Positions 24,755-34,472 of a stretch of 64,000 bases of DNA are shown here, one piece after another. The position numbers and the translations under genes are program-made. Source of the stretch: Pseudaquidulcibacter sp041917055 (GTDB taxonomy: Bacteria; Pseudomonadota; Alphaproteobacteria; Caulobacterales; Aquidulcibacteraceae). Every line of letters begins with the position of its first letter. Position 1 is the stretch's first letter. The notes under the pieces are model-generated. The model worked only from the letters and a program-made list of their open reading frames with translations. It ran no database searches and was not told where the DNA came from. The DNA lies in NCBI GenBank assembly GCA_041917055.1, contig JAYRYJ010000006.1, positions 1 to 64,000 on the forward strand, written 5' to 3'.

Positions 24755-25501
24755 TTAATTGGTTTTCGGCGGTGTTACCGGCTTTTTAGGCAATGCACCA
24801 CCATCGGCAGGTTTTGGCTTAGTATCGCCACCAGGTGCTGCACCCGGTGCAGGCTGTTGTGGAACTGCAATGCGAACAACCGGAACAGTTTTCACTTTGG
24901 CATTGAATTTTGCCATTAATTCGTCAGTCACATCAGTGCCCGGAATGGAATAAGCGACAACATTAGTTTCAAGCATAGCTTCTGAGCCATGAGCAGCCAT
25001 CACTTCTTTAACCGGATCCATCAGTGCTTTTAGCAATTCGCGTGATGAAACTTCGTCCGTTGCTTGCAAATCGCGCTTTGCCAATTGAACTTTGGTTGCC
25101 AAATCTTGAGCGATTTTGGTGAAATCTTTGCGTTTCACCTGGAAATCAGACAATTTTTTCAAAAATTCAGGGTTAGATTCAGGTGTGCCACCTGCTGCTG
25201 AAATCCCGCTTGCCATTGCATCTAGGCCGTCTTTTAACGCACCAAGCGCTTTTTCTTGGTCTTCAACCTGTTTTTTCAAAGGCGCAAGTTCTTCATCCAT
25301 TTTTTTGCCGATTTTAATTAATTCTTGCAAGCGATATTTTCCAGCAACGCTTTCATCGGCAATATAGGCAAGGTCAGCTACTACAATTGTAGATTTTTTA
25401 ACTCCAGCAGGCGCAGGCGCAGGTGCAACCGCAGGCTCCGCAAACGCAACAGAACCAATCAAGCTGACGCAGATTGCTGAAAGAATGGTCTTTTTTAACA
25501 T
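24755..25501 (-). CDS. ompH: OmpH/Skp family periplasmic chaperone
   Basis: The 248-residue exported protein has a signal peptide (MLKKTILSAICVSLIGSVAFA), a short Pro/Ala linker, and an OmpH/Skp core (STIVVADLAYIADESVAGK...). Two long charged helices at residues ~70-165 form the tentacle-like hairpin (KKMDEELAPLKKQVEDQEKA and neighbouring sequence). It ends in a Pro/Gly/Lys-rich tail that the E. coli protein lacks. It binds unfolded outer-membrane proteins and hands them to BamA, its immediate upstream neighbour. A ribosome binding site (AAGGAG) precedes the ATG. Confidence 0.9.
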   Translation of the reverse strand: MLKKTILSAICVSLIGSVAFAEPAVAPAPAPAGVKKSTIVVADLAYIADESVAGKYRLQELIKIGKKMDEELAPLKKQVEDQEKALGALKDGLDAMASGISAAGGTPESNPEFLKKLSDFQVKRKDFTKIAQDLATKVQLAKRDLQATDEVSSRELLKALMDPVKEVMAAHGSEAMLETNVVAYSIPGTDVTDELMAKFNAKVKTVPVVRIAVPQQPAPGAAPGGDTKPKPADGGALPKKPVTPPKTN

Positions 25502-25535
25502 AAATTACTCCTTAAAACGGGCCCCCGTTTAAAAC

Positions 25536-27956
25536 CTAGAAATTTGTTGAAGTTGAGAATCTGAAAGTTTCCGTCCTATCATATTCTGTCTTTGCCAATG
25601 GATATGAGAAGTCAAAGCGCACGGGGCCGAATGGACTTTCCCAGAATACGCTTAGTCCGGTAGAGGCGCGAAGTGCCAAACCGTCACGGACGGTTTGATA
25701 GACACCCGCCTCGACGTCATAAATATATTGTTCCTTATCGTCGATTTTACCCAATGTACCGACATCAAGGAAAAGCGCCGCCGAGATTTTATAGCTTTCC
25801 GGTAATGGAGTAGGAACAGTCATTTCCACAGTCCCAACAGTGAAAATCTTACCGCCCAACGCCTGAAGATAATTATAAGTTACTTCATCGGAATAACCAG
25901 ACGGTTTAGTGGTATCAATCGCACGCACCGCTTGAATTATGCGTGGTCCCAGACCCGCAATTTTAAAGCCACGGAATTCCTGACCACCTTTAAAGAAACG
26001 GTCACGAATACGAACCGTATCATTGCCATAGCTTTCGATATAGCCTGCGGAAATCTTACCGCTTAATACCCAACCAGGGAAAAGCCCTTTATAAATTGCG
26101 GCGTCAAATTCATTTTTGACATATTTGACGCCGGTTCCGATACCTGCAAAAGATTGACCCGCCGTAATATAAAAGCCAGAGGTTGGCTTTATCGGCGAGT
26201 TTCTTCTATCCCAATTGAAATTATAGCCTAAAAGTGATGTTGTATATTCACCGGCCGATAAACACATAGCCGAATTAGCATTGGAACCCGAACAATTAAT
26301 GCCCGGCAAAACAACGTTATCTTTGCGATAGGTATAGTTCAAACCAAGGTTTTTATCAGCCGATAAAGGGAAGCCCGCACGCAAGCCTACTCCTGTCGTT
26401 TGTGATAAGTAACTTGCATATTTCGTATAATCGGATTCAACCGAGAATATATCAATACCCGCCGCCAAATTGAGCCCCATAAAACGCGGTTCGGTGAAAC
26501 GAATATCGACGTTCTTTTGATAGGCCGAATTGGCGATATTGAAACGGAAAAACTGCCCACGCCCACGAAGGTTTCTTTGAGTGATGGAAATATCAAACTG
26601 ATAAGCGTATTGCGATGAATAGCCCAAAGAGAATGCCAATTCACCCGTCGGTTGTTCTTCAACCGACACTTCAAGCACGGTTCTATCCGGCAAAGAGGTT
26701 TTCTTTTCTTCAATCTCAACTTCTTTAAAGAAACCCAAAGCCTTTATGCGGTTTTTCGAACTATCCAGAAGAACACGGTTGAAGGCATCACCTTCGGCAA
26801 TTCTTAATTCACGACGAATTACATGGTCAAGTGTCGCAGTATTGCCGACTATTTCAATTCTATCAATATAAACGCGAGGACCTTCATCAACATCAAATAC
26901 GACATCAACTGTATTAGTATCAGGATTTGCAATTTCGCGTGGGCGAACGTCAACAAATGCATAGGCCGCCGAACCCGCCGCAAAAGTGATAGTTTCAATT
27001 GCTTTTTCGATTTGGTCACGATTATAAACCGAACCAGTCTTAATCGGCACAATATTGCGAAGAATTTCGCCATTAAGTTTTTCTGATTTGGCATTGATCT
27101 TAACTTCGCCAAATTTGTATTTTTTGCCTTCATCAAGCGCAAAAGTAATCAAAAAATTCTTTTGATTCGGCGAAAGTTCAGCCGTGGCAGAAGTGATCTG
27201 AAAATCATAATAGCCATTATTCAAATAGAATTTGGCAATCTGCTCACGGTCATATTCCAATTTATTTGGATCATAATTGTCGCGACTTGAAAGGAATTTC
27301 CACCAAATGGATTCTTGGGTCGCAATAAGGCTTTTGAGTTGTTCATCATTATACTGATTATTGCCGATAATATTTATCGAGCCGACACCGGTTTTTGGGC
27401 CTTCATTAATCTCAAAAATCACGTCAACGCGGTTTTGCGGCTTTTCAACAATTTTCGGATTAATTTCAGCAGCGAAATATCCGGCATTTCTGTAAACTTC
27501 AATAAGGCGCTTTTTATCGGCCTGAATCCGCCCGACGGTAAACCACGCGCGCGGCTTGATTTGAACTTCTTTTTCAAGCTTTTCGGTGGTTAGTGCCTTT
27601 TGTCCTTCAAGAATAACCTGATTGACAGTCGGATTTTCTAAGACATTGATAGTAAGGTTTGACCCGTTTTGGACAAATTTAACGTCCGCAAAGAAGCCAG
27701 TACCAAACAAAGACTTCAATGAAATATCGATTTTCTCAGGGTCAAAAGTTTGACCTTGGGCGATGGCGACATAAGCAAGGATTGTTTCCGTCTCAACCCT
27801 TTGATTGCCTTTAACACTGATAGTTTGAATGGTTTCAAGTGGCGCAGCGGCCTGTTGCGCAATAGCGAATGGTGCATTCCCACACGCCAAAACGCCCGCC
27901 AATATTATGGCAGAGACAGCAGTATTTCCTATTTTCGCACTATATTTATAGCCCAT
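25536..27956 (-). CDS. bamA: Outer membrane protein assembly factor BamA
   Basis: The 806-residue Omp85 protein has a signal peptide (residues ~1-33), five POTRA domains (the first with ISVKGNQRVETETILAYV, the later ones with INIIGNNQYNDEQL and IEIVGNTATLDHVIRREL), and a 16-strand barrel. It ends in Phe (STSTNF). The barrel carries the usual extracellular-loop lock region (RIRDRFFKGGQEFRGFK, holding the VRGF-like RGF motif). It is the central subunit of the BAM complex that inserts outer-membrane proteins. It lies between rseP and ompH in the classic order. Confidence 0.95.
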   Translation of the reverse strand: MGYKYSAKIGNTAVSAIILAGVLACGNAPFAIAQQAAAPLETIQTISVKGNQRVETETILAYVAIAQGQTFDPEKIDISLKSLFGTGFFADVKFVQNGSNLTINVLENPTVNQVILEGQKALTTEKLEKEVQIKPRAWFTVGRIQADKKRLIEVYRNAGYFAAEINPKIVEKPQNRVDVIFEINEGPKTGVGSINIIGNNQYNDEQLKSLIATQESIWWKFLSSRDNYDPNKLEYDREQIAKFYLNNGYYDFQITSATAELSPNQKNFLITFALDEGKKYKFGEVKINAKSEKLNGEILRNIVPIKTGSVYNRDQIEKAIETITFAAGSAAYAFVDVRPREIANPDTNTVDVVFDVDEGPRVYIDRIEIVGNTATLDHVIRRELRIAEGDAFNRVLLDSSKNRIKALGFFKEVEIEEKKTSLPDRTVLEVSVEEQPTGELAFSLGYSSQYAYQFDISITQRNLRGRGQFFRFNIANSAYQKNVDIRFTEPRFMGLNLAAGIDIFSVESDYTKYASYLSQTTGVGLRAGFPLSADKNLGLNYTYRKDNVVLPGINCSGSNANSAMCLSAGEYTTSLLGYNFNWDRRNSPIKPTSGFYITAGQSFAGIGTGVKYVKNEFDAAIYKGLFPGWVLSGKISAGYIESYGNDTVRIRDRFFKGGQEFRGFKIAGLGPRIIQAVRAIDTTKPSGYSDEVTYNYLQALGGKIFTVGTVEMTVPTPLPESYKISAALFLDVGTLGKIDDKEQYIYDVEAGVYQTVRDGLALRASTGLSVFWESPFGPVRFDFSYPLAKTEYDRTETFRFSTSTNF

Positions 27957-28088
27957 TGCGTCGCCTTAAAAAACTTTGCATTTCACTAGACAAGAATTGA
28001 ATGTTTTCATAGAGCATGATGTGGAAAAAACCAGTCTTTTACAAGCCACAAAGGGTTAATTTTCCGCAAGACAAATCAAAAACCTTAA

Positions 28089-29282
28089 TTAACGCGGAGC
28101 ACTATCGGTTTTATGCGGCCCAAAAACCCCAAGACGCGCTAAATCTTGAATAGTTGCGAAGACAAAAAGCATCATTAATGCAGCAAAGCCAATTCTGAAT
28201 GATGCCGCTTGAATTTTTTCTGGCACTGGCTTTCCCCGTATCGCTTCAATTGCATAGAAAACCAAATGACCGCCATCAAGAATGGGCAATGGCAAGAGAT
28301 TCATAAACCCGATGGCAATTGACAAAACACTTGCCAATTGGATTAGTGCCAAAGATACAGAATATGTCTTTGCTAAAAATCCGGCATTTTCACCCGCGCC
28401 ATCAATTGATGATTTGGCAATCATGCCTGCGGTCTGACCAATTCCTAATGGCCCTGATACATAACCAGCAGACATCGCACCGCGTAATAATGCGCCAATG
28501 AAATTCCATTGCATAGTAATGATTTCACCGCATTTTTGTGCGCCGCGCCCCAGCGCCGTAATCGGATTATAACGCAAATAAATCATATCAGCTTTTGAGC
28601 CGCCCAAATAAACACCAATAACCCCATGACTTTGCGTGTCGCCGAATGGTGTTTGGCGCTTCACAACTTGAGGAACGATCAATAGGTTCACGGTCTGCTC
28701 ACCACGCTTTATGGCAAAATCAAGTTTTTGCCCACCGGAAGTCGCAACCCGAGCCGACATATCGTCTGAGCTTTTCAATTTAGAGCCATCAATAGATAAG
28801 AATTCATCACCAACCCGAACGCCTGCCGCCATTGCCGCACTATTTGGCATTACCTCACGAACTATCGGCTTTTGCACGCTTTCACCAAATGCCAAAAAGA
28901 AAATTGCAAAAACAATCACCGAAAAAAGGAAATTGAAAAATGGACCCGCAAACGCAACTGCGGCACGAACCCAAACCGGCTTTAGATGGAAATTGCCTTC
29001 TTTGGTCGCGCCGTCGTGAATGTCATCTGGAAAGCTACTTGCATCTTTATCACCCGTGAATTTGACATAGCCACCCAAAGGTAATGCGCCAATGCGCCAT
29101 CTTACACCAGTTTTATCGGTCCAAGCCAATAATTCTTTGCCAAAGCCTATTGAAAACGCATCAATTTTAACGCCGAGCCATTTAGCAACCTGAAAATGAC
29201 CAAATTCGTGAACAAATACCACAATCGACAAAACGATTACGAAAGATGAAACGCCCAAAAGGAAATTAAAAATGCCATCCAT
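28089..29282 (-). CDS. rseP: Site-2 intramembrane protease RseP
   Basis: The ATG at 29282 with GAGGTAG upstream gives 397 residues. The zinc motif HEFGH is in the first TM helix (VVFVHEFGHFQVAKWLGVK). A PDZ domain follows (VMPNSAAMAAGVRVGDEFLSI), and the second metal-site motif is NLLPLPILDGGHL. A single PDZ domain is seen; the two-PDZ layout of E. coli RseP appears shortened. It cleaves anti-sigma factors or signal-peptide remnants within the inner membrane. It is cotranscribed with dxr, whose stop lies 8 bases before the start. Confidence 0.93.
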   Translation of the reverse strand: MDGIFNFLLGVSSFVIVLSIVVFVHEFGHFQVAKWLGVKIDAFSIGFGKELLAWTDKTGVRWRIGALPLGGYVKFTGDKDASSFPDDIHDGATKEGNFHLKPVWVRAAVAFAGPFFNFLFSVIVFAIFFLAFGESVQKPIVREVMPNSAAMAAGVRVGDEFLSIDGSKLKSSDDMSARVATSGGQKLDFAIKRGEQTVNLLIVPQVVKRQTPFGDTQSHGVIGVYLGGSKADMIYLRYNPITALGRGAQKCGEIITMQWNFIGALLRGAMSAGYVSGPLGIGQTAGMIAKSSIDGAGENAGFLAKTYSVSLALIQLASVLSIAIGFMNLLPLPILDGGHLVFYAIEAIRGKPVPEKIQAASFRIGFAALMMLFVFATIQDLARLGVFGPHKTDSAPR

Positions 29283-29290
29283 ATTCGTTT

Positions 29291-30460
29291 CTACCTCAAG
29301 AATGCGGCACAAGTTTGGCGCGCTTTATTGTCTATAAATTCGACACTTTCAAGTGTGTCAGGACTAATCCCCGCAAATTCCGTGCCCAATTTTTCGAGCG
29401 TTTGCTCGACCTTGTCTATTATGTCCATAAATCCAATAGAATTATTAAGAAATGCCGCAACTGCTATTTCGTTTGCTGCATTAAAAATATTTGACATTGC
29501 GCCACCTATCTTCAGGCTTTCACGCGCTAGAACCAATGCTTTGAAGCGACTATTATCGGGTTCAAAAAATTCCAAATTCCCAATCTGTGCCAAATTTAAA
29601 CGTGCGGCACTAATTTCTTGGCGATTAGGATAGGCCATACAATATGAAATTGGAATCCGCATATCGGGCGTTCCCAATTGCGCCAAAACCGAACCATCAA
29701 GATAAGATACCAAGGAGTGTATAATTGATTGCGGGTGAACCAAAACCTCAATCTTTTCTTCCGGCATTTGGAACAATAAAGATGCTTCAATAAGTTCAAG
29801 ACCTTTATTTGCCATCGTTGCACTATCAACCGAAATTTTCGCGCCCATTTGCCAATTTGGATGCTTTATTGCTTGTTGCGGCGTTACGGTTTTTAATTCC
29901 TCAAAAGGCGTGTTCCAAAATGGCCCACCGGATGCGGTCAGAATTAGCTTTTCAACTTTTTCACTATTTTCTAAGACCTGAAATATTGCATTGTGTTCTG
30001 AATCGACGGGAAGGATTTTTGCACCGTTTTTGATAGCCGCATTCAAGAAAACTTGCCCTGCACTTACCAAACATTCCTTATTCGCCAATAGAATTTGCGC
30101 GCCGCGTTCGACTGCTTTCAAAGTCGGTTTTAGTCCCGCCGCCCCGACAATTGCCGCCATCAATAAATCCGAATACATTTCAGCAGCGTCATTTATTGCC
30201 GCCTCGCCGTATCCGGTTTTTATGCCCAATGGCAAAAGCGCGCCGTCAATTTCCTCTCGCTTACTATCATCACGAATGGCAACAAATTTCGGGCGAAATT
30301 CCTTGGCTTGGTATACCAAATCGAGTGCTGCAGAATTGGCGGTTAGGGCAATGATTTCATATTTTTCGCCATTTTTCGCATTCGCTTCGCGCACGACATC
30401 AAGCGTCGAATTACCGATTGATCCGGTTGAACCCAAAATTGTCAATGTTTTTAAGGTCAA
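29291..30460 (-). CDS. dxr: 1-deoxy-D-xylulose-5-phosphate reductoisomerase
   Basis: The 389-residue enzyme makes MEP from DXP with NADPH in the non-mevalonate isoprenoid pathway. Motifs are ILGSTGSIGNSTLDV (NADPH binding), LLANKECLVSAGQ, the metal-binding LPVDSEHNAIFQ, TASGGPFWNTPFEEL, and SVDSATMANKGLELIEA. It overlaps cdsA by 4 bases. Isoprenoid precursors from this pathway feed UppS two genes upstream. Confidence 0.95.
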   Translation of the reverse strand: MTLKTLTILGSTGSIGNSTLDVVREANAKNGEKYEIIALTANSAALDLVYQAKEFRPKFVAIRDDSKREEIDGALLPLGIKTGYGEAAINDAAEMYSDLLMAAIVGAAGLKPTLKAVERGAQILLANKECLVSAGQVFLNAAIKNGAKILPVDSEHNAIFQVLENSEKVEKLILTASGGPFWNTPFEELKTVTPQQAIKHPNWQMGAKISVDSATMANKGLELIEASLLFQMPEEKIEVLVHPQSIIHSLVSYLDGSVLAQLGTPDMRIPISYCMAYPNRQEISAARLNLAQIGNLEFFEPDNSRFKALVLARESLKIGGAMSNIFNAANEIAVAAFLNNSIGFMDIIDKVEQTLEKLGTEFAGISPDTLESVEFIDNKARQTCAAFLR

Positions 30461-31296
30461 TGCAATTGTTCCGCCAATTTTGGAATGATTACAATTCCTT
30501 CAAGTGCCAAAGCAACCGCGAAATGCCCGTCTAAACGATCAAGAATACCGCCATGTCCGGGGATAAGGCTTGACGCATCCTTTACACCAAAATAGCGTTT
30601 GGCGAGACTTTCCAATAAATCACCCAATTGCGCAATAATTGATAAAACAAACCCTGCAATAGTCCAAGAAACAATGGTTTTGAAAATTTCATTTGGATTA
30701 ATGATTAAATTAGCAAGGACGGAATAAAGCGCACCCGCCGCTGTTCCAGCCAATGTTCCCCCAATAAAACCAGACCAAGTCTTATTTGGGCTTATCAATG
30801 GCGCAAGTTTTGGCCCTTTAAATATTTTACCAAACGCGAAAGCTGATGAATCGGTCGCCCACACAATCGCGAACAGGCCAAAAATATACAAAAGCCCCAT
30901 ATTATCAGCCGCCATTCTAAGATTGGCAAATGAAAAACCCGCCAGCGCCAAAAGTGCCGAACCAATGACACCGACAGCACCGCCCTTAATTGATGCGAGG
31001 CTCAAAATCATCGCTAATGCAACACAAGCTGTAACTTGAACTGGTTCTGGCCCCAATACAAAACCAATTCCACAAAGTGCTGCGACACCAATTATTGGAA
31101 TTTCATATTTCTTGGGGCTTCCGGCGATTGTGGACCATTCGCGCGCCACCAAAGCCATTACCAAGGCCGCCGCCATTGCCCAGAAAATTCCGCCACTTAT
31201 GGCAGCAAATAGGCCGCCACCCATCATTAGGAACGAGTAAAGCACGCGAAGCCTAAGTTCATTATTCGATTTTGGCGGCGCGGCCCCCGAATCCAT
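30457..31296 (-). CDS. cdsA: Phosphatidate cytidylyltransferase
   Basis: The 279-residue multi-pass membrane enzyme makes CDP-diacylglycerol from phosphatidate and CTP. The family signature runs from SPNKTWSGFIGG to the C-terminal GDLLESLAKRYFGVKD and LIPGHGGILDRLDG. It sits between uppS and dxr and overlaps dxr by 4 bases, the standard order. Confidence 0.94.
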   Translation of the reverse strand: MDSGAAPPKSNNELRLRVLYSFLMMGGGLFAAISGGIFWAMAAALVMALVAREWSTIAGSPKKYEIPIIGVAALCGIGFVLGPEPVQVTACVALAMILSLASIKGGAVGVIGSALLALAGFSFANLRMAADNMGLLYIFGLFAIVWATDSSAFAFGKIFKGPKLAPLISPNKTWSGFIGGTLAGTAAGALYSVLANLIINPNEIFKTIVSWTIAGFVLSIIAQLGDLLESLAKRYFGVKDASSLIPGHGGILDRLDGHFAVALALEGIVIIPKLAEQLH

Positions 31297-31297
31297 A

Positions 31298-32041
31298 TCA
31301 AATCCCCCCGAAGCGACGTTTTCTTTGTTTGAAGTCTATTATCGCTTGTTCAAAGTCTTTTGAGGTAAAATCCGGCCATAAGGCATCGCAAAATACCAAT
31401 TCTGAATAAGCGCTTTGCCATAATAGAAAATTAGACAATCGCTTTTCACCGGCTGTGCGAATTATTAGATCGGGATCCCCCCAATCCGCACTATTGAGGT
31501 AATTGCAAAAATTTTCAATATTTATATCAGTATCTTGAATTTTGCCGTCTTTAAATTCATGCGCGATTTTTTTGACCGCATCGATAATTTCGGATTGTCC
31601 GCCATAATTGAAGCAAATTACAAAATTAAGCGCGTTATTATTTGCGGTTAGGTTTTGCGCCTCATCAATCAGGGTTAAAACGTCTTTGCCGATCCCTTCA
31701 CGCGAACCTTGAATGCGAATGCGAATATTTTGCGAATGAAGGCGCGCTAAATCAGCTTTTACGAATTGCTTTAATAATAGAAAAAGCCCGTCCACTTCTT
31801 CTTTAGGCCTACGCCAATTTTCGGTGGAAAATGCATAGACGGAAAGCGTATCAAGCCCAATTTCAAGTGATTTTTCGACTATATTACGTAAAGCATCAAC
31901 CCCTGCCCTATGCCCAAAAAGGCGCGGCATGCCGCGCGCTTTCGCCCATCTGCCATTGCCATCCATGATAATAGCGATATGGGAAGGCCCCGCGCCTTCC
32001 CCCTGGGTTTCGCTATTAATGTCGGATGCGGGTTCACTCAT
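31298..32041 (-). CDS. uppS: Isoprenyl transferase (undecaprenyl diphosphate synthase)
   Basis: The 247-residue cis-prenyltransferase makes the C55 lipid carrier for peptidoglycan and O-antigen. Motifs are IAIIMDGNGRWAKARG with the catalytic Asp, GHRAGVDALR, LSVYAFSTENWRRP, NYGGQSEIIDA, and the C-terminal signature LIIRTAGEKRLSNFLLWQ. It lies one base upstream of cdsA and two bases downstream of frr. Confidence 0.95.
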   Translation of the reverse strand: MSEPASDINSETQGEGAGPSHIAIIMDGNGRWAKARGMPRLFGHRAGVDALRNIVEKSLEIGLDTLSVYAFSTENWRRPKEEVDGLFLLLKQFVKADLARLHSQNIRIRIQGSREGIGKDVLTLIDEAQNLTANNNALNFVICFNYGGQSEIIDAVKKIAHEFKDGKIQDTDINIENFCNYLNSADWGDPDLIIRTAGEKRLSNFLLWQSAYSELVFCDALWPDFTSKDFEQAIIDFKQRKRRFGGI

Positions 32042-32043
32042 GA

Positions 32044-32601
32044 TTAAACCTGCATAATCTCTTCTTCTTTAACTTTTAGAAGGGCATCGATTTGTTTTAC
32101 AAAATCATCTGTCGCTTCTTGGACTTTGACAGATAGTTTTTTGTGTTCGTCTTCGCTTATTTTGTGGTCTTTTTCCGCTTTTTTGAGCCCTTCCATACCA
32201 TCACGACGGACATTGCGAACCGCGACGCGCGCGCCTTCTGCATATTTTGCCCCAAGTTTTGCCAAATCTTTGCGGCGTTCTTCTGTTAAAGGCGGGATTG
32301 GAATACGAAGTGTTTGCCCGTCTGTAATTGGGTTTAAACCAAGACCTGCGTTACGAATTGCTTTTTCGACACTCACCAAAGTGCCTTTATCCCAAACCGT
32401 AACACTCAACATTCTTGGTTCCGGTGCACTTACCGAACCAACTTGGTTCAAAGGAACCATTGAGCCATAAGCATCGACCATAACGGGGTCGAGCAAATTC
32501 ACATTGGCACGCCCGGTTCGCAAACCCTGAAACTCTGCCTTTAAAGCATTTAATGCGCCGTCCATACGGCGTTTGATTTCTTCAATATTAAAATCACTCA
32601 T
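32044..32601 (-). CDS. frr: Ribosome recycling factor
   Basis: The ATG at 32601 (MSDFNIEEIKRRM) behind TAGGTGA gives 185 residues, the family's normal length. Features are GLRTGRANVNLLDPVMVDAYG, PIPPLTEERRKDL and AVRNVRRDGMEGLKKAEKD. It releases ribosomes from mRNA after termination together with EF-G. It follows pyrH by 9 bases. Confidence 0.96.
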   Translation of the reverse strand: MSDFNIEEIKRRMDGALNALKAEFQGLRTGRANVNLLDPVMVDAYGSMVPLNQVGSVSAPEPRMLSVTVWDKGTLVSVEKAIRNAGLGLNPITDGQTLRIPIPPLTEERRKDLAKLGAKYAEGARVAVRNVRRDGMEGLKKAEKDHKISEDEHKKLSVKVQEATDDFVKQIDALLKVKEEEIMQV

Positions 32602-32610
32602 AATAATCAC

Positions 32611-33375
32611 CTATTTTCCGGATATTTCCGTGCAAATACCGGAGCCATTGATAACTTCGTTCAATCGCCCGGCTTTTCTGATATTGAAAACTACAATCGG
32701 AATTGAATTTTCACGCATCAATGAGATTGCAGTTCCATCCATAATTTTTAGATTTTTCGTTAAAACCTCTGAATAAGACAATTTATCATACATAGTCGCA
32801 TTTGGGTTCTTTTTGGGGTCGCTATCATAGACACCGTCAACGCTTGTGCCTTTATAAAGGGTTTCACACCCCATTTCAGCGGCACGCAAAGCAGCACCAG
32901 TGTCAGTAGTGAAAAACGGCGAGCCGACACCGGCGGCAAAAATTACAATTCGGCCTTTTTCCATATGCCGTTGTGCGCGGCGGCGAATATAGGGTTCGCA
33001 AATACTCGACATAGGAATTGCAGATTGCACGCGGGTTGGAACTCCAATAGATTCAAGCGCGTTCTGCATAGCAATTGCATTCATAACGGTTGCAAGCATA
33101 CCCATATAATCGGCACTTGCGCGCTCCATACCTTGGGCTGCGCCCGATATACCGCGAAAAATATTGCCACCGCCGATTACAAGGCAAACCTCAATTTTCT
33201 GGTCGTAAATCTCTTTGACTTCTTTGGCGAACTTTTGGCAGGTTGCGGGGTCAATGCCGAATTGGGCATCGCCCATCAAAGCCTCACCCGACATTTTTAA
33301 CAGAATGCGGCGGCGCTTTAATGTCGGCGCGTCATCATCACAATCATCATATTCAGAATATTCAGTATCAGACAA
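32611..33375 (-). CDS. pyrH: Uridylate kinase
   Basis: The 254-residue amino-acid-kinase-fold UMP kinase has RILLKMSGEALMGD, VIGGGNIFRG, ATVMNAIAMQNALE and FTTDTGAALRAAEMGCE. The N-terminus has a ~17-residue Asp/Glu-rich extension (MSDTEYSEYDDCDDDA) before the core, longer than in E. coli. It phosphorylates UMP to UDP. About 110 bases separate it from tsf, so a promoter may lie there. Confidence 0.95.
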   Translation of the reverse strand: MSDTEYSEYDDCDDDAPTLKRRRILLKMSGEALMGDAQFGIDPATCQKFAKEVKEIYDQKIEVCLVIGGGNIFRGISGAAQGMERASADYMGMLATVMNAIAMQNALESIGVPTRVQSAIPMSSICEPYIRRRAQRHMEKGRIVIFAAGVGSPFFTTDTGAALRAAEMGCETLYKGTSVDGVYDSDPKKNPNATMYDKLSYSEVLTKNLKIMDGTAISLMRENSIPIVVFNIRKAGRLNEVINGSGICTEISGK

Positions 33376-33488
33376 ACGCCACCCCCTAAAACGATGTGAA
33401 TCGCTTATGAATTGATTTTCAACACCTAATCACACAAAGGGCGGCACGCAAGCGCACCGCCCATAAAAAGACTGTTTTGTGTAGAAAA

Positions 33489-34403
33489 TTATGCGCCGCC
33501 GGTCATTGACGCGACTTCGGCTGCGAAATCATCTTCTTTTTTCTCAATGCCTTCACCAAGTTTGAACATTGCAAAACCGGTTACTTTCGCGCCTTTTCCG
33601 GCCTCCGTAACGAATGCACCGACGGTTTGGTCAGGGTTCATTACGAATGGCTGTTGAAGAAGAACAACTTCTTCATAGAATTTGCGAATACGGCCTTCAA
33701 TCATTTTTTCAATAACCGCCGCAGGCTTGCCGGATTCACGGGCTTGTTCAGTAAGAACATTACGCTCGCGCTCAACAACTGCTTGGTCTAGGTCTTCAAC
33801 AGACAATGACAATGGCGAAGTTGCCGCGATATGCATTGCAACTTTACGTCCAACATCGTTCAAAGTGGCGGCATCGCCGTCTCCTTCGACGCCAACCAAA
33901 ACACCAATACGACCCAAGCCATCAGAAACAGCAGAGTGGGTGTAAGCGGCAACAACACCGTTTGAAACCGATACTTTTGCCATCCGGCGCAAAGTCATGT
34001 TTTCACCGATTGTGGCAATAAGATTGGTCAAATAATCTTGAACCGAACCTTCACCATTTGGTGCTGGTTTTGCCGACAAATCAGCAATATCAGATGCACC
34101 CAATGCGATTTTAGTAATGCCGGAAGCTGCTGCTTGGAATTGATCATTACGTGAAACAAAGTCAGTTTCGGCATTCAATTCAACAACAACGCCATTTGTG
34201 CCATCAACAGCAACGGCAACCAAACCTTCAGCCGCAACGCGGTCAGCTTTTTTAGCGGCTTTTGAAAGGCCCTTTGCACGAAGCCAATCGATAGCGGCCT
34301 CAAGATCGCCATTGGTTTCTTGAAGGGCTTTTTTACAATCCATCATGCCAACGCCAGTTTTTTCGCGTAGGTCTTTTACTATACTTGCGGTAATCTCGGC
34401 CAT
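33489..34403 (-). CDS. tsf: Translation elongation factor Ts
   Basis: The 304-residue factor exchanges GDP on EF-Tu. It has the N-terminal UBA-like domain (VKDLREKTGVGMMDCKKAL), the TDFVSRNDQF contact motif, and two core repeats. It lies 69 bases after rpsB in the universal rpsB-tsf order. Confidence 0.96.
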   Translation of the reverse strand: MAEITASIVKDLREKTGVGMMDCKKALQETNGDLEAAIDWLRAKGLSKAAKKADRVAAEGLVAVAVDGTNGVVVELNAETDFVSRNDQFQAAASGITKIALGASDIADLSAKPAPNGEGSVQDYLTNLIATIGENMTLRRMAKVSVSNGVVAAYTHSAVSDGLGRIGVLVGVEGDGDAATLNDVGRKVAMHIAATSPLSLSVEDLDQAVVERERNVLTEQARESGKPAAVIEKMIEGRIRKFYEEVVLLQQPFVMNPDQTVGAFVTEAGKGAKVTGFAMFKLGEGIEKKEDDFAAEVASMTGGA

Positions 34404-34472
34404 TGCCGAACTCCTTTTATTTAATAATTACAATTCTGTGTTTGTGAAACTTAATATAACTTCTTAAAGCTA